Source: Actinopolyspora halophila DSM 43834 (GTDB lineage: Bacteria > Actinomycetota > Actinomycetes > Mycobacteriales > Pseudonocardiaceae). From it: 64,000 nt of DNA. The DNA is taken from contig NZ_AQUI01000002.1 of NCBI RefSeq assembly GCF_000371785.1, positions 4,761,352 through 4,825,351 of the forward strand, given 5' to 3'. This document shows, one piece after another, positions 36,645 to 47,597 of this stretch. Position 1 is the stretch's first letter, and every line of letters starts with the position of its first letter. The notes under the pieces are model-generated. The model ran no database searches. It was not told the origin of the DNA and saw only the letters and a list, made by a program, of their open reading frames with translations. A program made the translations under genes and the position numbers.

Positions 36645-36929
36645 TTACTTGGCCTTCTCCTGGATCTCGACCAGTCGCCAACGCTTCGTTGCCGACAGCG
36701 GACGAGTCTCCATCAGCAACACCCGGTCGCCGACACCCGCTTCGTTGTTCTCGTCGTGCGCCTTGACCTTGGTGGTCTTGCGCATGATCTTGCCGTAAAG
36801 CGGGTGCTTCTTGCGATCCTCGAGGGCCACCACGAGCGTCTTGTCCATCTTGGACGAAACGACGTGGCCCTCGCGGGTCTTGCGCTGGTTGCGCTGTTGG
36901 TTCTGCTCTTGGGTCACTGTTTCGCTCAT
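36645..36929 (-). CDS. rpsQ: 30S ribosomal protein S17 (uS17)
   Basis: 94 residues: a Gln-rich start ([20 protein letters not shown]), then [20 protein letters not shown] and the C-terminal [22 protein letters not shown]-fold 16S rRNA binder. Overlaps rpmC by 4 bases (ATGA). Confidence 0.97.
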   Translation of the reverse strand: MSETVTQEQNQQRNQRKTREGHVVSSKMDKTLVVALEDRKKHPLYGKIMRKTTKVKAHDENNEAGVGDRVLLMETRPLSATKRWRLVEIQEKAK

Positions 36930-37168
36930 GCCGCGCCCTCCTCGGCGCCCTCAGGAGACACCGACAGGCCCAGCTCACGCTCACGCATGATCGTGTAGAT
37001 CCGAGCAATGTCCCTGCGAACGACGCGCAACCGTCGGTTGTTCTGCAACTGCCCAGTCGCCATCTGGAAACGAAGGTTGAACAGTTCTTCCTTCGACTCA
37101 CGCAACCGGGAAACGAGCTCCTCGTCGTTGAGTTCCCGGAGCTCCGTAGCGGTGACACCAGCCGCCAT
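36926..37168 (-). CDS. rpmC: 50S ribosomal protein L29 (uL29)
   Basis: 80 residues: [40 protein letters not shown] and a short acidic tail. Sits near the peptide exit tunnel. Starts one base inside the rplP stop. Confidence 0.97.
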   Translation of the reverse strand: MAAGVTATELRELNDEELVSRLRESKEELFNLRFQMATGQLQNNRRLRVVRRDIARIYTIMRERELGLSVSPEGAEEGAA

Positions 37169-37587
37169 CAGAAGTCACCACCCTCGCGGGACACGATCTT
37201 GCACTTCATAGGAAGCTTGTGGACCGCGCGCCTCAGTGCCTCGTAAGCGATTTTCTCGTTCGGGTAGTTCAGCTCGAATACGATCCGACCCGGCTTGACG
37301 TTCGCGATCCAGTATTCCGGCGAACCCTTGCCCGAACCCATGCGGGTTTCGGCGGGCTTCTTCGTCAGCGGGCGGTCCGGGAAAATGTTGATCCAGACCT
37401 TGCCACCACGCTTGACGTGCCGGGTGATCGCGATACGTGCCGATTCGATCTGCCGGTTCGTCACGTAGGCTTGTTCCAGCGCTTGGATGCCGTACTCGCC
37501 GAAGTTGATCCGGGTGCCGCCCTTGGCGAAGCCCTTACGCTTCGGCGCGTGGCTCTTGCGCCACCTGACCTTGCGTGGGACGAGCAC
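37168..37587 (-). CDS. rplP: 50S ribosomal protein L16 (uL16)
   Basis: 139 residues from GTG at 37587: [20 protein letters not shown], then [20 protein letters not shown] and [20 protein letters not shown]. Organises the A-site tRNA elbow region. Three bases after rpsC. Confidence 0.98.
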   Translation of the reverse strand: MLVPRKVRWRKSHAPKRKGFAKGGTRINFGEYGIQALEQAYVTNRQIESARIAITRHVKRGGKVWINIFPDRPLTKKPAETRMGSGKGSPEYWIANVKPGRIVFELNYPNEKIAYEALRRAVHKLPMKCKIVSREGGDF

Positions 37588-37590
37588 GTC

Positions 37591-38508
37591 TCAGTCCTCC
37601 GTCTTCTGTTCAGCGTGCGGCTCGCTGACAGCCGGAGCGTTCTCGACGGCGGCGTCCGTCGCCGTCTGCTCCTGCTGCGGGCTCTCCGAGGATCCACCGG
37701 ACTTCGCGCCGCCCTTGGCGGCACGGCCGCTCTCGGTACCCACGTTCGTCGTGCCGGAGGCACCCGAACGACGCCGGCCACCGCGCTCGGAGCGGCCACC
37801 ACGACCACCCTCGCGGCCGCCACCACCGCCCTCACCGCGCGGCGGGCGCACCTCGGACTCCTGCTGCTTCTGCTTCAGGCCGCCGATGAGCTCGCCCTTG
37901 TAGATCCAGACCTTCACACCGATACGGCCGAAGGTCGTACGGGCCTCGAAGAACCCGTAGTCCATGTCCGCACGCAGCGTGTGCAGCGGCACCTGGCCCT
38001 CGCGGTAGAACTCCGAACGGGACATCTCGGCCCCGCCGAGCCTGCCGCTGCACTGCACCCTGATCCCCTTTACCTGGGACGAGCGCATGGCCGACTGGAT
38101 GCCCTTGCGCATGGCCCTGCGGAAGGACACCCGGTTGGACAGCTGCTCGGCGATGCCCTGCGCGACCAGCTGGGCATCGGCCTCGGAGTTCTTGACCTCG
38201 AGGATGTTGAGCTGAACCTGCTTGCCGGTCAGCTTCTCCAACGAACCGCGAATCCGGTCCGCCTCGGCACCACGCCGGCCGATGACGATTCCCGGACGAG
38301 CGGTGTGAATGTCCACCCTCACCCGCTCACGGGTGCGCTCGATCTCGACCTTGGAGATCCCGGCGCGTTCCATCCCGCGGGAGAGATGACGGCGGATCTT
38401 GACGTCCTCCGCGACGTACTCCGCGTACTGCTTGTCGGCGAACCAGCGAGACTTCCAGTCCGTGGTGATGCCGAGCCGGAAGCCGTGCGGGTTAATCTTC
38501 TGACCCAC
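37591..38508 (-). CDS. rpsC: 30S ribosomal protein S3 (uS3) with long tail
   Basis: 305 residues. Residues 1-210 are standard S3 ([22 protein letters not shown]-domain [21 protein letters not shown]-terminal [20 protein letters not shown]). The last roughly 85 residues are a low-complexity extension: a Gly/Arg-rich block ([18 protein letters not shown]), then an Ala/Glu/Ser/Gln acidic end. The tail is longer than in E. coli (233 residues in total). Lines the mRNA entry channel. Overlaps rplV by one base. Confidence 0.97.
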   Translation of the reverse strand: MGQKINPHGFRLGITTDWKSRWFADKQYAEYVAEDVKIRRHLSRGMERAGISKVEIERTRERVRVDIHTARPGIVIGRRGAEADRIRGSLEKLTGKQVQLNILEVKNSEADAQLVAQGIAEQLSNRVSFRRAMRKGIQSAMRSSQVKGIRVQCSGRLGGAEMSRSEFYREGQVPLHTLRADMDYGFFEARTTFGRIGVKVWIYKGELIGGLKQKQQESEVRPPRGEGGGGGREGGRGGRSERGGRRRSGASGTTNVGTESGRAAKGGAKSGGSSESPQQEQTATDAAVENAPAVSEPHAEQKTED

Positions 38509-38930
38509 TACCGGGCACTCCCCTTCTGGCTGCGCTTACGAGACTTGCCCTGCCCCTTCGGCTGGCGCGACTCGACCTCGACCGTGATGTGGCTGGTCCG
38601 CTTCCGGATACGGAAGGCACGGCCCTGGGCGCGCGGACGGAACCGCTTCAGCGTCGGGCCCTCGTCCACATACGCGCGGTGCACCCACAGCGTGCTCGGA
38701 TCGAGCGCGTTGTTGTTCTCCGCGTTGGCCATCGCACTGGCGAGCACCTTCGACACCTGACCGCTGGCGGTCTGCGGAGCGAACTTGAGCACGTCCAGGG
38801 CTTCACTGGCGCTACGGCCCCTGATGAGATCGACCACGCGGCGCGCCTTCATCGGCGCCACGCGGACGAAGCGGGCCCGCGCCACCGCACGCGGGTTTTC
38901 CGCGGCACTGTCGTCGGTACGGGCATTCAT
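38508..38930 (-). CDS. rplV: 50S ribosomal protein L22 (uL22)
   Basis: 140 residues: [20 protein letters not shown], and the exit-tunnel hairpin region near [20 protein letters not shown]. Macrolide-relevant tunnel protein; nothing unusual seen in the loop. An acidic N-terminal 12 residues precede the core. 69 bases after rpsS. Confidence 0.97.
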   Translation of the reverse strand: MNARTDDSAAENPRAVARARFVRVAPMKARRVVDLIRGRSASEALDVLKFAPQTASGQVSKVLASAMANAENNNALDPSTLWVHRAYVDEGPTLKRFRPRAQGRAFRIRKRTSHITVEVESRQPKGQGKSRKRSQKGSAR

Positions 38931-38999
38931 CCTGTTACCCCTTTGCCCCGGTTCGTCGGAATCTTCTGACGACCCGGCTCGTTCGTGTCACAAACCCGC

Positions 39000-39281
39000 T
39001 CAGCGGCGGCGAGACTTCCGGTCGTCCTTGACGTGACCCTTGAAAGTACGGGTCGGGGCGAACTCGCCGAGCTTGTGTCCAACCATGTTCTCGCTGATGA
39101 ACACCGGCACGTGCTTGCGGCCGTCGTGGACGGCGATCGTGTGCCCCACCATGTCCGGAATGACCGTGGACCGGCGCGACCAGGTCTTGATCACCGTCTT
39201 CTTGTTGGACTCGTTCAGAGCGTCCACCTTTTTGAGCAGGTGGTCGTCCACGAACGGGCCCTTCTTCAGGCTACGTGGCAT
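39000..39281 (-). CDS. rpsS: 30S ribosomal protein S19 (uS19)
   Basis: 93 residues: [60 protein letters not shown]. Standard length. Works with S13 in the head of the small subunit. 18 bases after rplB. Confidence 0.98.
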   Translation of the reverse strand: MPRSLKKGPFVDDHLLKKVDALNESNKKTVIKTWSRRSTVIPDMVGHTIAVHDGRKHVPVFISENMVGHKLGEFAPTRTFKGHVKDDRKSRRR

Positions 39282-39299
39282 CGGTCGTTACCTCCCTGC

Positions 39300-40139
39300 T
39301 CAGCGCCGCTTCTTCTTACCGGTGCGGCGGCGCCGAACGATGAGCTTGTCACTGGACTTGCTACGGCGACTGCGGCCCTCGGGCTTACCCTTCGGGTTGA
39401 CCGGGTGCCGGCCACCGGAGGTACGCCCCTCACCACCGCCGTGCGGGTGGTCGATCGGGTTCATGACGACACCGCGAACAGTGGGACGCTTGCCCTTCCA
39501 GCGACTACGCCCCGCCTTGCCCCAGTTGATGTTGGAGTGCTCGGAGTTACCGACCTCGCCCACCGTGGCCCGACAGCGCACGTCGACGTTGCGGATCTCG
39601 CCCGAGGGCATCCGCAGCTGGGCGTGCGGTCCTTCCTTGGCCACCAGCTGGACCCTGGTGCCCGCCGAACGCGCGATCTTCGCCCCGCCGCCCGGCCGCA
39701 GCTCGATCCCGTGAATCACGGTGCCGGTGGGGATGTTGCGCATCGGCAGGTTGTTGCCCGGCTTGATGTCGGCACGCGGACCGCTCTCCACCATGTCGCC
39801 CTGGCGAACCTTGTTCGGGGCGATGATGTAGCGCTTCTCGCCGTCCCTGTAGTGCAGCAGCGCGATACGCGCACTGCGGTTGGGGTCGTATTCGATGTGG
39901 GCGACCTTGGCCGGCACACCGTCCTTGTCGTTCCGACGGAAATCGATCACGCGGTACGCACGCTTGTGACCGCCACCCTGGTGCCGAGTGGTGATCCTGC
40001 CGTGTCCATTCCGGCCGCCCTTGCCGTGCAGCGGACGGACCAGCGACTTCTCCGGGTGAGATCGGGTGATCTCGGAGAAATCGGCCACGCTCGAACCGCG
40101 ACGACCCGCGGTCGTCGGCTTGTACTTGCGAATGCCCAT
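39300..40139 (-). CDS. rplB: 50S ribosomal protein L2 (uL2)
   Basis: 279 residues: [40 protein letters not shown] and the conserved [20 protein letters not shown] with the His implicated near the peptidyl-transferase centre. Standard length. 48 bases downstream of rplW. Confidence 0.98.
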   Translation of the reverse strand: MGIRKYKPTTAGRRGSSVADFSEITRSHPEKSLVRPLHGKGGRNGHGRITTRHQGGGHKRAYRVIDFRRNDKDGVPAKVAHIEYDPNRSARIALLHYRDGEKRYIIAPNKVRQGDMVESGPRADIKPGNNLPMRNIPTGTVIHGIELRPGGGAKIARSAGTRVQLVAKEGPHAQLRMPSGEIRNVDVRCRATVGEVGNSEHSNINWGKAGRSRWKGKRPTVRGVVMNPIDHPHGGGEGRTSGGRHPVNPKGKPEGRSRRSKSSDKLIVRRRRTGKKKRR

Positions 40140-40187
40140 CTCTATCGCAGTCCTCAGTCTCCTTCGACGTGCCTTCTACCGCCCGGT

Positions 40188-40487
40188 TCAGGCGGTCTGG
40201 CCGCCGAAGATCTCGATCGGCTTGCTATCGGGGGACAGCGTCACGATCGCCCGCTTGGTGTCCTTGCGCTTGCCGAAGCCCGTGCGGGTGCGCTTGCGCT
40301 TGCCCTGTCGGTTGATCGTGTTGACACTCTTGACCTGCACGCCGAAGATCTTCTCGACCGCGATCTTGATCTCGGTCTTGTTCGAGCTCGGGCGGACCAG
40401 GAACGTGTACTGGTTCTCCGAAAGCAGTGCGTAGCTCTTCTCGGAGATCACCGGCGCGATCAGGATGTCTCGCGGATCGGGGATCAC
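40188..40487 (-). CDS. rplW: 50S ribosomal protein L23 (uL23)
   Basis: 99 residues from GTG at 40487: [40 protein letters not shown]. Forms the docking site for trigger factor and SRP at the tunnel exit. Overlaps the rplD end by 4 bases. Confidence 0.97.
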   Translation of the reverse strand: MIPDPRDILIAPVISEKSYALLSENQYTFLVRPSSNKTEIKIAVEKIFGVQVKSVNTINRQGKRKRTRTGFGKRKDTKRAIVTLSPDSKPIEIFGGQTA

Positions 40488-41182
40488 TGGTCTGCCTCCT
40501 CAGCCTGACTCGAAGTCGCGTCGGGGGTGACCGCGGTCTTGGCCGAACGCTTCGGCGACCGCTCGGCGACGAAGCGCTCGAAGGCCCCCTTGCTGAACAC
40601 GACGTCGTCGTTGACCAACACGTCGTAGGTGTTCAGCTGACCGGGGTCGAGGATGTGCACGTGAGGCAGGTTCCGCAGGCTCAGCCATGCGGTCTCCTCG
40701 GTGCCGTTGAGCACCACCAGCACACGCCTGGCGTCGGTCACACTCCGCAGCGTCGCTTTGGCTTCCTTGGTGGACGGCTTGTCGCCGCCCGTCACCTCGG
40801 TGACGACGTGGATCTGGCCAGCGCGGGCACGGTCGGACAACGCACTGCGCAGCGCGGCCGCCTTCATCTTCTTGGGGGTGCGCTGCGAGTAATCCCTCGG
40901 GGTGGGGCCGTGCACGGTACCGCCACCGACGAACTGCGGGGCACGGATCGAACCCTGGCGGGCGTTACCGGTGCCCTTCTGCCGGTAGGGCTTCTTGCTG
41001 CCGCCTGCGACCTCACCGCGGGTCTTGACGGAATGCGTTCCCTGGCGGGCCGCGGCCAGCTGAGCCGTGACGACCTGGTGCATCAGCGGCACGTTCGCCT
41101 TCGCGTCGAACAGCTCCGCCGGCAGGTCGACCTGCCCGTCGGTGTTCCCGTCCGGTGTGCGGACGTCGAGCTTAGCGGCCAT
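40484..41182 (-). CDS. rplD: 50S ribosomal protein L4 (uL4)
   Basis: 232 residues from ATG at 41182, which shares one base with the rplC stop (a GTG just upstream is possible): [20 protein letters not shown], then [40 protein letters not shown]. Lines the exit tunnel with L22. A short Ala/Ser/Glu tail ends the protein. The in-frame sequence upstream of 41182 is an rplC shadow. Confidence 0.97.
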   Translation of the reverse strand: MAAKLDVRTPDGNTDGQVDLPAELFDAKANVPLMHQVVTAQLAAARQGTHSVKTRGEVAGGSKKPYRQKGTGNARQGSIRAPQFVGGGTVHGPTPRDYSQRTPKKMKAAALRSALSDRARAGQIHVVTEVTGGDKPSTKEAKATLRSVTDARRVLVVLNGTEETAWLSLRNLPHVHILDPGQLNTYDVLVNDDVVFSKGAFERFVAERSPKRSAKTAVTPDATSSQAEEADQ

Positions 41183-41832
41183 CACGCACCACCCTTCGTA
41201 GAGCTCTTGACCAGCACGAGGCCGCCGTTCGGACCGGGGATCGCTCCCTTGATCAGCAGCAATCCGGACTCGTCGTCGACCCGGTGCACCTTGAGGTTCT
41301 GGGTGGTCACGCGCTTGCCGCCCATGCGACCCGGCATCTTCTTGCCCTTGAACACCCTTGCGGGGTAAGCGCAACCACCGATGGAGCCGGGCTTACGGTG
41401 CACGGCCTGCGTACCGTGGCTCTGCCCCTGGCGGGCGAAGCCGTAGCGCTTGACCGTACCGGCGAAACCCTTGCCCTTGCTGGTACCGACCACGTCCACG
41501 TTCGCGCCGGACTCGAACACGTCAGCGGTCAGCTCCTGACCGAGTTCGTAGTCCTTGGCATCCGAGGTACGCAGCTCGACCAGGTGACGCCGCGGCGTCA
41601 CACCCGCCTTGGCGAACTGGCCGCTGCGCGGCTTGCTCACCTTGCGCGGATCGATGGCGCCGAACGCCAGCTGGACGGCCTGGTAACCGTCGTTCTCCTT
41701 GGTACGGACCTGGGTAATCAGGTTGGGCCCGGCCTGCACGACCGTCACCGGGACAACCCGGTTCAAGTCGTCGAAGACCTGGGTCATCCCGAGCTTGGTG
41801 CCCAGAATCCCCTTCATCTGCCTTTCAGACAT
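41182..41832 (-). CDS. rplC: 50S ribosomal protein L3 (uL3)
   Basis: 216 residues: [40 protein letters not shown] and [20 protein letters not shown]. Contains the Gln-methylation loop region near the peptidyl-transferase centre. 51 bases after rpsJ. Confidence 0.98.
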   Translation of the reverse strand: MSERQMKGILGTKLGMTQVFDDLNRVVPVTVVQAGPNLITQVRTKENDGYQAVQLAFGAIDPRKVSKPRSGQFAKAGVTPRRHLVELRTSDAKDYELGQELTADVFESGANVDVVGTSKGKGFAGTVKRYGFARQGQSHGTQAVHRKPGSIGGCAYPARVFKGKKMPGRMGGKRVTTQNLKVHRVDDESGLLLIKGAIPGPNGGLVLVKSSTKGGA

Positions 41833-41883
41833 GGCTCTCGTTCTCTCCGCCGCCTGTCACTGAACCGAATGCGCCTCGACCGC

Positions 41884-42189
41884 TCACTGGATATTCACAT
41901 CGACACTGGCCGGAAGATCGATGCGCATGAGCGCATCCACCGTCTTCGGCGTCGGCTCGACAATGTCGATGAGCCGCTTGTGTGTGCGCATCTCGAAGTG
42001 CTCCCGCGAGTCCTTGTACTTGTGCGGAGAGCGGATAACGCAGTAGACGTTCTTCTCGGTGGGCAGCGGCACCGGCCCGACAACCGAAGCGCCGGTGCGC
42101 GTCACGGTCTCGACGATCTTACGCGCGGACGCGTCGATCGCCTCGTGGTCGTAGGCCTTGAGCCGGATGCGGATCTTTTGTCCCGCCAT
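41884..42189 (-). CDS. rpsJ: 30S ribosomal protein S10 (uS10, NusE)
   Basis: 101 residues from ATG at 42189: [20 protein letters not shown], the anticodon-like [20 protein letters not shown], and [20 protein letters not shown]. Besides its ribosomal role it pairs with NusB in transcription antitermination. First gene of the S10 operon. The frame extends upstream 29 codons but that is leader sequence. Confidence 0.98.
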   Translation of the reverse strand: MAGQKIRIRLKAYDHEAIDASARKIVETVTRTGASVVGPVPLPTEKNVYCVIRSPHKYKDSREHFEMRTHKRLIDIVEPTPKTVDALMRIDLPASVDVNIQ

Positions 42190-42360
42190 AGTGGCTTGCC
42201 GTTCCTCTAGTCTCGTGCCGCTAGTACCTAGCGCGGTGCGTAGACCCGACGTCGCTGCTTTTTCGCCCGCGACCACGTGTGGAACACACGCGTCCGGCTA
42301 TCTCACAGCGCGGCGCCACGGTCCGCAGCCCGCCCCTGTTCAGGTGTCTGGGTGCCCGGC

Positions 42361-42383
42361 ACACGCGGTCGGGCGTGTCGCCC
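42361..42383 (-). promoter_or_regulatory. Shared leader element, rpsJ copy
   Basis: 22 of 23 bases are identical to 47240-47262. On the minus strand it reads GGGCGACACGCCCGACC, then G, then CGTGT. Two exclusive hairpins are possible: GGGCG-aca-CGCCC, or ACACG pairing with CGTGT. It lies 172 bases upstream of the rpsJ start codon, within the mRNA leader. Confidence 0.55.
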
Positions 42384-42667
42384 ACGCGATGCAAACCGGT
42401 CCCATCGATCCACGCCGATGAGATGGATCCGCAAGGATCCGTACACCTCGGGTTGCCACCTATATCGGCCCCGGCCGGAACGTCTGTCCGGCGGCACCCG
42501 CGCAACCGGAACGCCGGTCCGCGAAGTGAATCACGGGCACGGCGTGCCCACATCAGGGCGGCCGGTCCGAATCACGATCCCGAGTTCACGGGTCCGTCGC
42601 CTCGGCCCAGCCGCCCTGAGAGGCAACCCATTCAGGGTGACACACCGGATGTGCCACCCCGAACCGG

Positions 42668-42712
42668 GGGTGGGGGTTCCGAACCGGTGCTCACCGGCAG
42701 GAACCCCCGCCC
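42668..42712 (-). terminator. Terminator after tuf
   Basis: Long stem starting just after the tuf stop: GGGTGGGGGTTCC pairs with GGAACCCCCGCCC (one mismatch), with an inner CCGGTG/CACCGG hairpin at the tip. It separates the str operon from the S10 operon. Confidence 0.75.
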
Positions 42713-42713
42713 G

Positions 42714-43907
42714 TCACTTGTTGACCTTGATGACGCGGCCCGCGCCGACCGTACGGCCACCCTCGCGGATCGCGAAACGCAGCCCTTCCTCCATGGCGAT
42801 GGGCTGGATGAGCTGCACGGACATCTCCGTGTTGTCACCGGGCATGACCATCTCGGTGCCCTCGGGCAGGGTCACCACACCGGTCACGTCGGTGGTACGG
42901 AAGTAGAACTGCGGACGGTAGTTGTTGAAGAACGGCGTGTGCCTACCGCCCTCGTCCTTGGACAGGATGTAGACCTGTGCCTCGAACTCGGTGTGCGGGG
43001 TGGTCGTCCCCTGCTTGATGACGACCATACCGCGCTCGACGTCCTCGCGCTTGACACCGCGCAGCAGCAGACCGACGTTGTCGCCGGCCTGACCCTGGTC
43101 GAGCAGCTTGCGGAACATCTCGACGCCGGTGACGGTGGTCTTGATCGGCTTCTCCTTGATGCCGACCATCTCGACCTCCTCGTTCACCTTGATGACACCG
43201 CGCTCGACACGGCCGGTGACCACGGTCCCGCGACCGGTGATGGAGAAGACGTCCTCCACCGGCATCAGGAACGACTGGTCGGTGGCCCGGACCGGGTCCG
43301 GAACGCTGGCGTCCACGGCGTGGAGCAGCTCCATGATCTTCTGGCCCCACTCATCGTCGCCCTCGAGCGCCTTGAGTGCGGAGACCCGGATGATCGGAAC
43401 GTCGTCGCCGGGGAAGTCCTGCTCGCTGAGCAGCTCACGGACCTCCATCTCGACGAGGTCCATGATCTCCTCGTCATCGACCATGTCGGCCTTGTTCAGG
43501 GCGACGAGGATGTACGGCACGCCGACCTGCTTGGCGAGCAGCACGTGCTCCCGGGTCTGCGGCATCGGACCGTCGGTCGCAGCCACAACCAGGATCGCAC
43601 CGTCCATCTGGGCGGCGCCGGTGATCATGTTCTTCACGTAGTCCGCGTGGCCCGGAGCGTCCACGTGGGCGTAGTGCCGCGCCTCGGTCTGGTACTCGAC
43701 GTGCGCGATCTGAATCGTGATCCCGCGGTCCTTCTCCTCCGGCGCCTTGTCGATGTCCTCGAAAGGCGTGTAGGGGTTCAGGTCCGGGTGGTTGTCGTGC
43801 AGGACCTTGGTGATAGCCGCGGTCAGTGTGGTTTTGCCGTGGTCAACGTGACCGATGGTCCCGATGTTGACGTGCGGCTTGTCCCTCTCGAACTTCGCCT
43901 TCGCCAC
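42714..43907 (-). CDS. tuf: Elongation factor Tu
   Basis: 397 residues from GTG at 43907 (AGGAGGACATTCCA upstream). GTPase motifs [28 protein letters not shown], and C-terminal [20 protein letters not shown]. Delivers aminoacyl-tRNA to the ribosome. 161 bases after fusA, room for a separate promoter, although none is obvious. Confidence 0.98.
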   Translation of the reverse strand: MAKAKFERDKPHVNIGTIGHVDHGKTTLTAAITKVLHDNHPDLNPYTPFEDIDKAPEEKDRGITIQIAHVEYQTEARHYAHVDAPGHADYVKNMITGAAQMDGAILVVAATDGPMPQTREHVLLAKQVGVPYILVALNKADMVDDEEIMDLVEMEVRELLSEQDFPGDDVPIIRVSALKALEGDDEWGQKIMELLHAVDASVPDPVRATDQSFLMPVEDVFSITGRGTVVTGRVERGVIKVNEEVEMVGIKEKPIKTTVTGVEMFRKLLDQGQAGDNVGLLLRGVKREDVERGMVVIKQGTTTPHTEFEAQVYILSKDEGGRHTPFFNNYRPQFYFRTTDVTGVVTLPEGTEMVMPGDNTEMSVQLIQPIAMEEGLRFAIREGGRTVGAGRVIKVNK

Positions 43908-44068
43908 TGGAATGTCCTCCTGGACTCGTCATCATTTCCGCCGTACGACGAGCTCCGACCGCGCGCCCTCCCGCGCGGGGACCACGTATCGAGCGGAGTC
44001 CTGTCGGGTTGTGACACCGGCCCACTCCTGCCGACGCGGAGGTGGATCGATGCCGGACTACGACGGAG

Positions 44069-46171
44069 TTACTCCCCCGTAGCCTTCGCGATGATCTCCT
44101 TGGCCACGTTCGCCGGAACCTCGCCGTAGGAGTCGAACACCATCGAGTAGTTCGCGCGGCCCTGCGTCTTGGAACGCAGATCGCCCACGTACCCGAACAT
44201 CTCGGACAGCGGCACCAACGCCTTGACGACGCGGGAACCGCCACGCTCCTCCATGGCCTGAACGTGACCACGGCGGGAGTTGAGGTCGCCGATGACTTCA
44301 CCCATGTATTCCTCGGGTGTCGTCGTCTCGACCGCCATCAACGGTTCGAGCAGCGCCGGGCTGGCCTTGGCGGCCGCCTCCTTCATCGCCATCGAACCGG
44401 CGACCTTGAACGCCATTTCCGAGGAGTCGACCTCGTGGTACTGGCCGTCCACCAAGGTCATCTTGATACCGACCACCGGATAGCCCGCCAGCACACCGAC
44501 CTGCATGGCATCCTGGGCACCTTCGTCCACCGAAGGAATGTACTCGCGGGGGATACGCCCACCGGTGATCTGGTTGTCGAACTCGTAGGTCGCGCTTTCC
44601 GCGGACTGCTCGATCGGCTCGAGGTTGATCACCACACGGGCGAACTGACCGGAACCACCGGTCTGCTTCTTGTGGGTGAACTCGTGCTTCTCGACCGTCT
44701 TGCGGATCGTCTCGCGGTAGGCGACCTGCGGCTTGCCGATGTTGGCCTCGACCTTGAAATCGGTCTTCATCCGATTGACCAGGACCTCGAGGTGGAGCTC
44801 ACCCATGCCCTTGACAATGGTCTGACCGTTTTCCTCGTCGTACTTGACCTGGAAGGTCGGGTCCTCTTCGGCGAGTTTCTGGATCGAGGTCGACAGCTTC
44901 TCCTGGTCGGCCTTGGTCTTGGGTTCGATCGCGACCTCGATGACCGGATCCGGGAAACTCATGGACTCCAGGATGACCTGGTTCTGCGGATCGCAGAGCG
45001 TGTCACCGGTGCTGGTGTCCTTCATCCCGACCACCGCGTAGATGTGCCCGGCCTGTCCCTCGTCGACCGGGTTCTCCTTGTTGGAGTGCATCTGGAAGAG
45101 CTTTCCGATGCGCTCCTTGCGGTCCCTGATCGGGTTCATCACCTGAGCGCCCTGCGAGATCTTGCCGGAGTAGACCCGGACGTAGGTGAGCTTGCCGTAG
45201 AAGGGATGGACGGCGACCTTGAACACCAGCGCGGAGAACGGCTCCTCGGTACTGGCCTCGCGGGAGGTCTCCGTGCCGGAACTGGGCAGCGTGCCCTGCA
45301 CGGCGGGGATGTCCAGCGGCGAAGGCAGGTACTCGACCACGGCGTCCAGCATCGGCTGCACGCCCTTGTTCTTGAACGCCGTCCCGCACATGACGGGGAA
45401 CGCCTCTTGGCTCAGCGTGAGCGTGCGGACACCCTGCTTGATCTGCTCGGTGGTGAGCTCCTCACCACCGAAGTAGGCCTCCATCAGCTCCTCGCTGGAC
45501 TCCGCGACGGACTCGAGCAGCTCGCTGCGGTACTCGTTGGCCGTCTCGACGAGGTCAGCGGGGATGTCCTCGATCTCGTACGTGGAGCCCTTGGCCACGT
45601 CACCGCGCCAGGTCAGCGCCTTCATGCTGATCAGGTCGACAACGCCCTCGAAGTCGGACTCGCTACCGATCGGCAGCTGCAGTACCAACGGCTTGGCGTC
45701 GAGCCGCTCCCGGATGGTGCCGAGCGTGAAGTAGAAGTCGGCGCCCATCTTGTCCATCTTGTTGACGAAACAGATGCGCGGAACTCCGTACTTGTCCGCC
45801 TGGCGCCACACCTGCTCGGACTGGGGCTCGACGCCCTCCTTGCCGTCGAAGACCGCGACGGCACCGTCGAGCACGCGCAACGAACGCTCCACCTCGGCCG
45901 TGAAGTCGACGTGCCCGGGGGTGTCGATGAGGTTGATCTGATGCTGTTGCCAGAACGTCGTGGTAGCAGCCGAGGTAATGGTGATACCCCGCTTCTGCTC
46001 CTCCGACATCCAGTCCATCGTCGCGGCGCCGTCGTGCACCTCACCGAGCTTGTAGTTGATCCCGGTGTAGTACAGCACCCGTTCGGTCGTGGTGGTCTTG
46101 CCCGCGTCGATGTGGGCCATGATGCCGATGTTGCGGACCTTGGTCAGGTCGGTCAGCACGTCGCGTGCCAC
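44069..46171 (-). CDS. fusA: Elongation factor G
   Basis: 700 residues from GTG at 46171. GTPase motifs [37 protein letters not shown]; domain [23 protein letters not shown]-terminal [19 protein letters not shown]. Catalyses translocation. 78 bases after rpsG in the str order rpsL-rpsG-fusA-tuf. Confidence 0.98.
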   Translation of the reverse strand: MARDVLTDLTKVRNIGIMAHIDAGKTTTTERVLYYTGINYKLGEVHDGAATMDWMSEEQKRGITITSAATTTFWQQHQINLIDTPGHVDFTAEVERSLRVLDGAVAVFDGKEGVEPQSEQVWRQADKYGVPRICFVNKMDKMGADFYFTLGTIRERLDAKPLVLQLPIGSESDFEGVVDLISMKALTWRGDVAKGSTYEIEDIPADLVETANEYRSELLESVAESSEELMEAYFGGEELTTEQIKQGVRTLTLSQEAFPVMCGTAFKNKGVQPMLDAVVEYLPSPLDIPAVQGTLPSSGTETSREASTEEPFSALVFKVAVHPFYGKLTYVRVYSGKISQGAQVMNPIRDRKERIGKLFQMHSNKENPVDEGQAGHIYAVVGMKDTSTGDTLCDPQNQVILESMSFPDPVIEVAIEPKTKADQEKLSTSIQKLAEEDPTFQVKYDEENGQTIVKGMGELHLEVLVNRMKTDFKVEANIGKPQVAYRETIRKTVEKHEFTHKKQTGGSGQFARVVINLEPIEQSAESATYEFDNQITGGRIPREYIPSVDEGAQDAMQVGVLAGYPVVGIKMTLVDGQYHEVDSSEMAFKVAGSMAMKEAAAKASPALLEPLMAVETTTPEEYMGEVIGDLNSRRGHVQAMEERGGSRVVKALVPLSEMFGYVGDLRSKTQGRANYSMVFDSYGEVPANVAKEIIAKATGE

Positions 46172-46249
46172 GAGTTCGTCCCCGTTCCTACAGCAAGCCT
46201 GAAGCTGTCGAATCGGTGAGCCGAGGCGGGCAATATAGCCGACCCGGCG

Positions 46250-46719
46250 TCACCACCGATAATGAGCGAAAGCCTTGTTCGACTCCGCCATCTTGTGCGT
46301 GTCCTCGCGCTTCTTGACACTCGCACCGAGACCATTGCTGGCGTCGAGCAGCTCGTTGGTAAGGCGCTCGATCATGGTCTTCTCACGACGCTGACGGGCG
46401 AAACGCACCACCCAGCGCAGAGCCAGCGTGGTCGAACGACCGGCGCGCACCTCGACCGGAACCTGATAGGTCGCGCCACCGACACGGCGGCTGCGCACCT
46501 CCAGCGAGGGCTTGACGTTGTCCAACGCGCGCTTGAGCGTCACGATCGGATCGGTGCCGGTCTTCTCACGGCAGCCTTCCAGCGCCGAGTACACGACACG
46601 CTCGGCCAGCGAACGCTTCCCGTCCACGAGAATCTTGTTCACCAGCTGGGTGACCAGAGGCGAACTGTAGACGGGATCGGAATCGACTGACCGCTTGGGG
46701 GCGGGACCCTTGCGGGACA

Positions 46720-46720
<1 letters not shown>
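46250..46720 (-). CDS. rpsG: 30S ribosomal protein S7 (uS7)
   Basis: 156 residues: [40 protein letters not shown], and [13 protein letters not shown] at the end. Organises the 3' major domain of 16S rRNA. Starts one base inside the rpsL stop. Confidence 0.98.
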
Positions 46721-47094
<374 letters not shown>

Positions 47095-47239
47095 GGACCG
47101 GCTTTCTTCTCGAGCGTTCGTGTCTTGGTGGTACTCGTTCACGGCAGCGCTCGTCCGAGCACCGTTCGCACCCCTGGCGCCGAGCACCGCTTACCCAGGT
47201 CTTTGTTGTACTTGGGTCTCCTCACGCCCCACATCCGCG

Positions 47240-47262
47240 ACACGAGGTCGGGCGTGTCGCCC
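47240..47262 (-). promoter_or_regulatory. Shared leader element, rpsL copy
   Basis: Differs from the rpsJ-leader copy at 42361-42383 by one base (A for C on the plus strand at the sixth position). Adjacent bases extend one hairpin here to GACACG/CGTGTC. It lies 146 bases upstream of the rpsL start. Confidence 0.55.
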
Positions 47263-47424
47263 GTTCCTCGGCCGTTTGGCGGGGCGGCGTCCCAGCGGGT
47301 GCGCACCCCGGTGGGCCGTCAGGAGAGTTCCGCACCATCCACGGGCGCTCCCCCGCCGACCACGCGGGCGGTTCTCGCGCACGGACATGCGGAGCGACCC
47401 GAGGGGTTGCGGGTCCAAGTCATA

Positions 47425-47454
47425 AAGATACCTGCCCCGTTTGCAGGGGGTCAA
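47425..47454 (-). promoter_or_regulatory. Housekeeping-type promoter of the str operon
   Basis: Minus strand: -35 TTGACC, 18-bp spacer, -10 TATCTT, inside the same CCCGTTTTGACCC context as the rplM promoter. It implies transcription start near 47418. Confidence 0.65.
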
Positions 47455-47548
47455 AACGGGGGTGTCCACCTGCGCCACGAACTTCTCTCCCGTGACTCTA
47501 CCCACCGGGGCAAGAGCCGCCCGCTCCCGCGGTCACCACCGCCGGGAG

Positions 47549-47581
47549 CCGGGCACCCGTTCCGCGGGAACGGGTGCCCGG
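47549..47581 (-). terminator. 15-bp hairpin after the ADP-ribosylglycohydrolase-like gene
   Basis: CCGGGCACCCGTTCC-gcg-GGAACGGGTGCCCGG, a perfect stem, 16 bases after the stop at 47598. It ends the long accessory gene before the str promoter. Confidence 0.75.
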
Positions 47582-47597
47582 AACCGAACGACCGCTG

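Larger units (their letters stand above)
42190..42713. other. rpsJ leader and tuf 3' region
   Basis: No gene supported. Holds the tuf terminator (42668-42712), a GGATCC-gcaa-GGATCC hairpin (42425-42440), the shared leader element (42361-42383), and CGTGTG-gaa-CACACG near 42283. The rpsJ promoter must be here; GATATAGG on the minus strand near 42464 is the best -10-like patch but lacks a good -35. Confidence 0.5.
47095..47597. other. rpsL leader and promoter region
   Basis: No gene supported. From right to left: terminator of the 47598 gene (47549-47581), rpsL promoter (47425-47454), the shared leader element (47240-47262), and the rest of a long untranslated leader. Confidence 0.6.
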
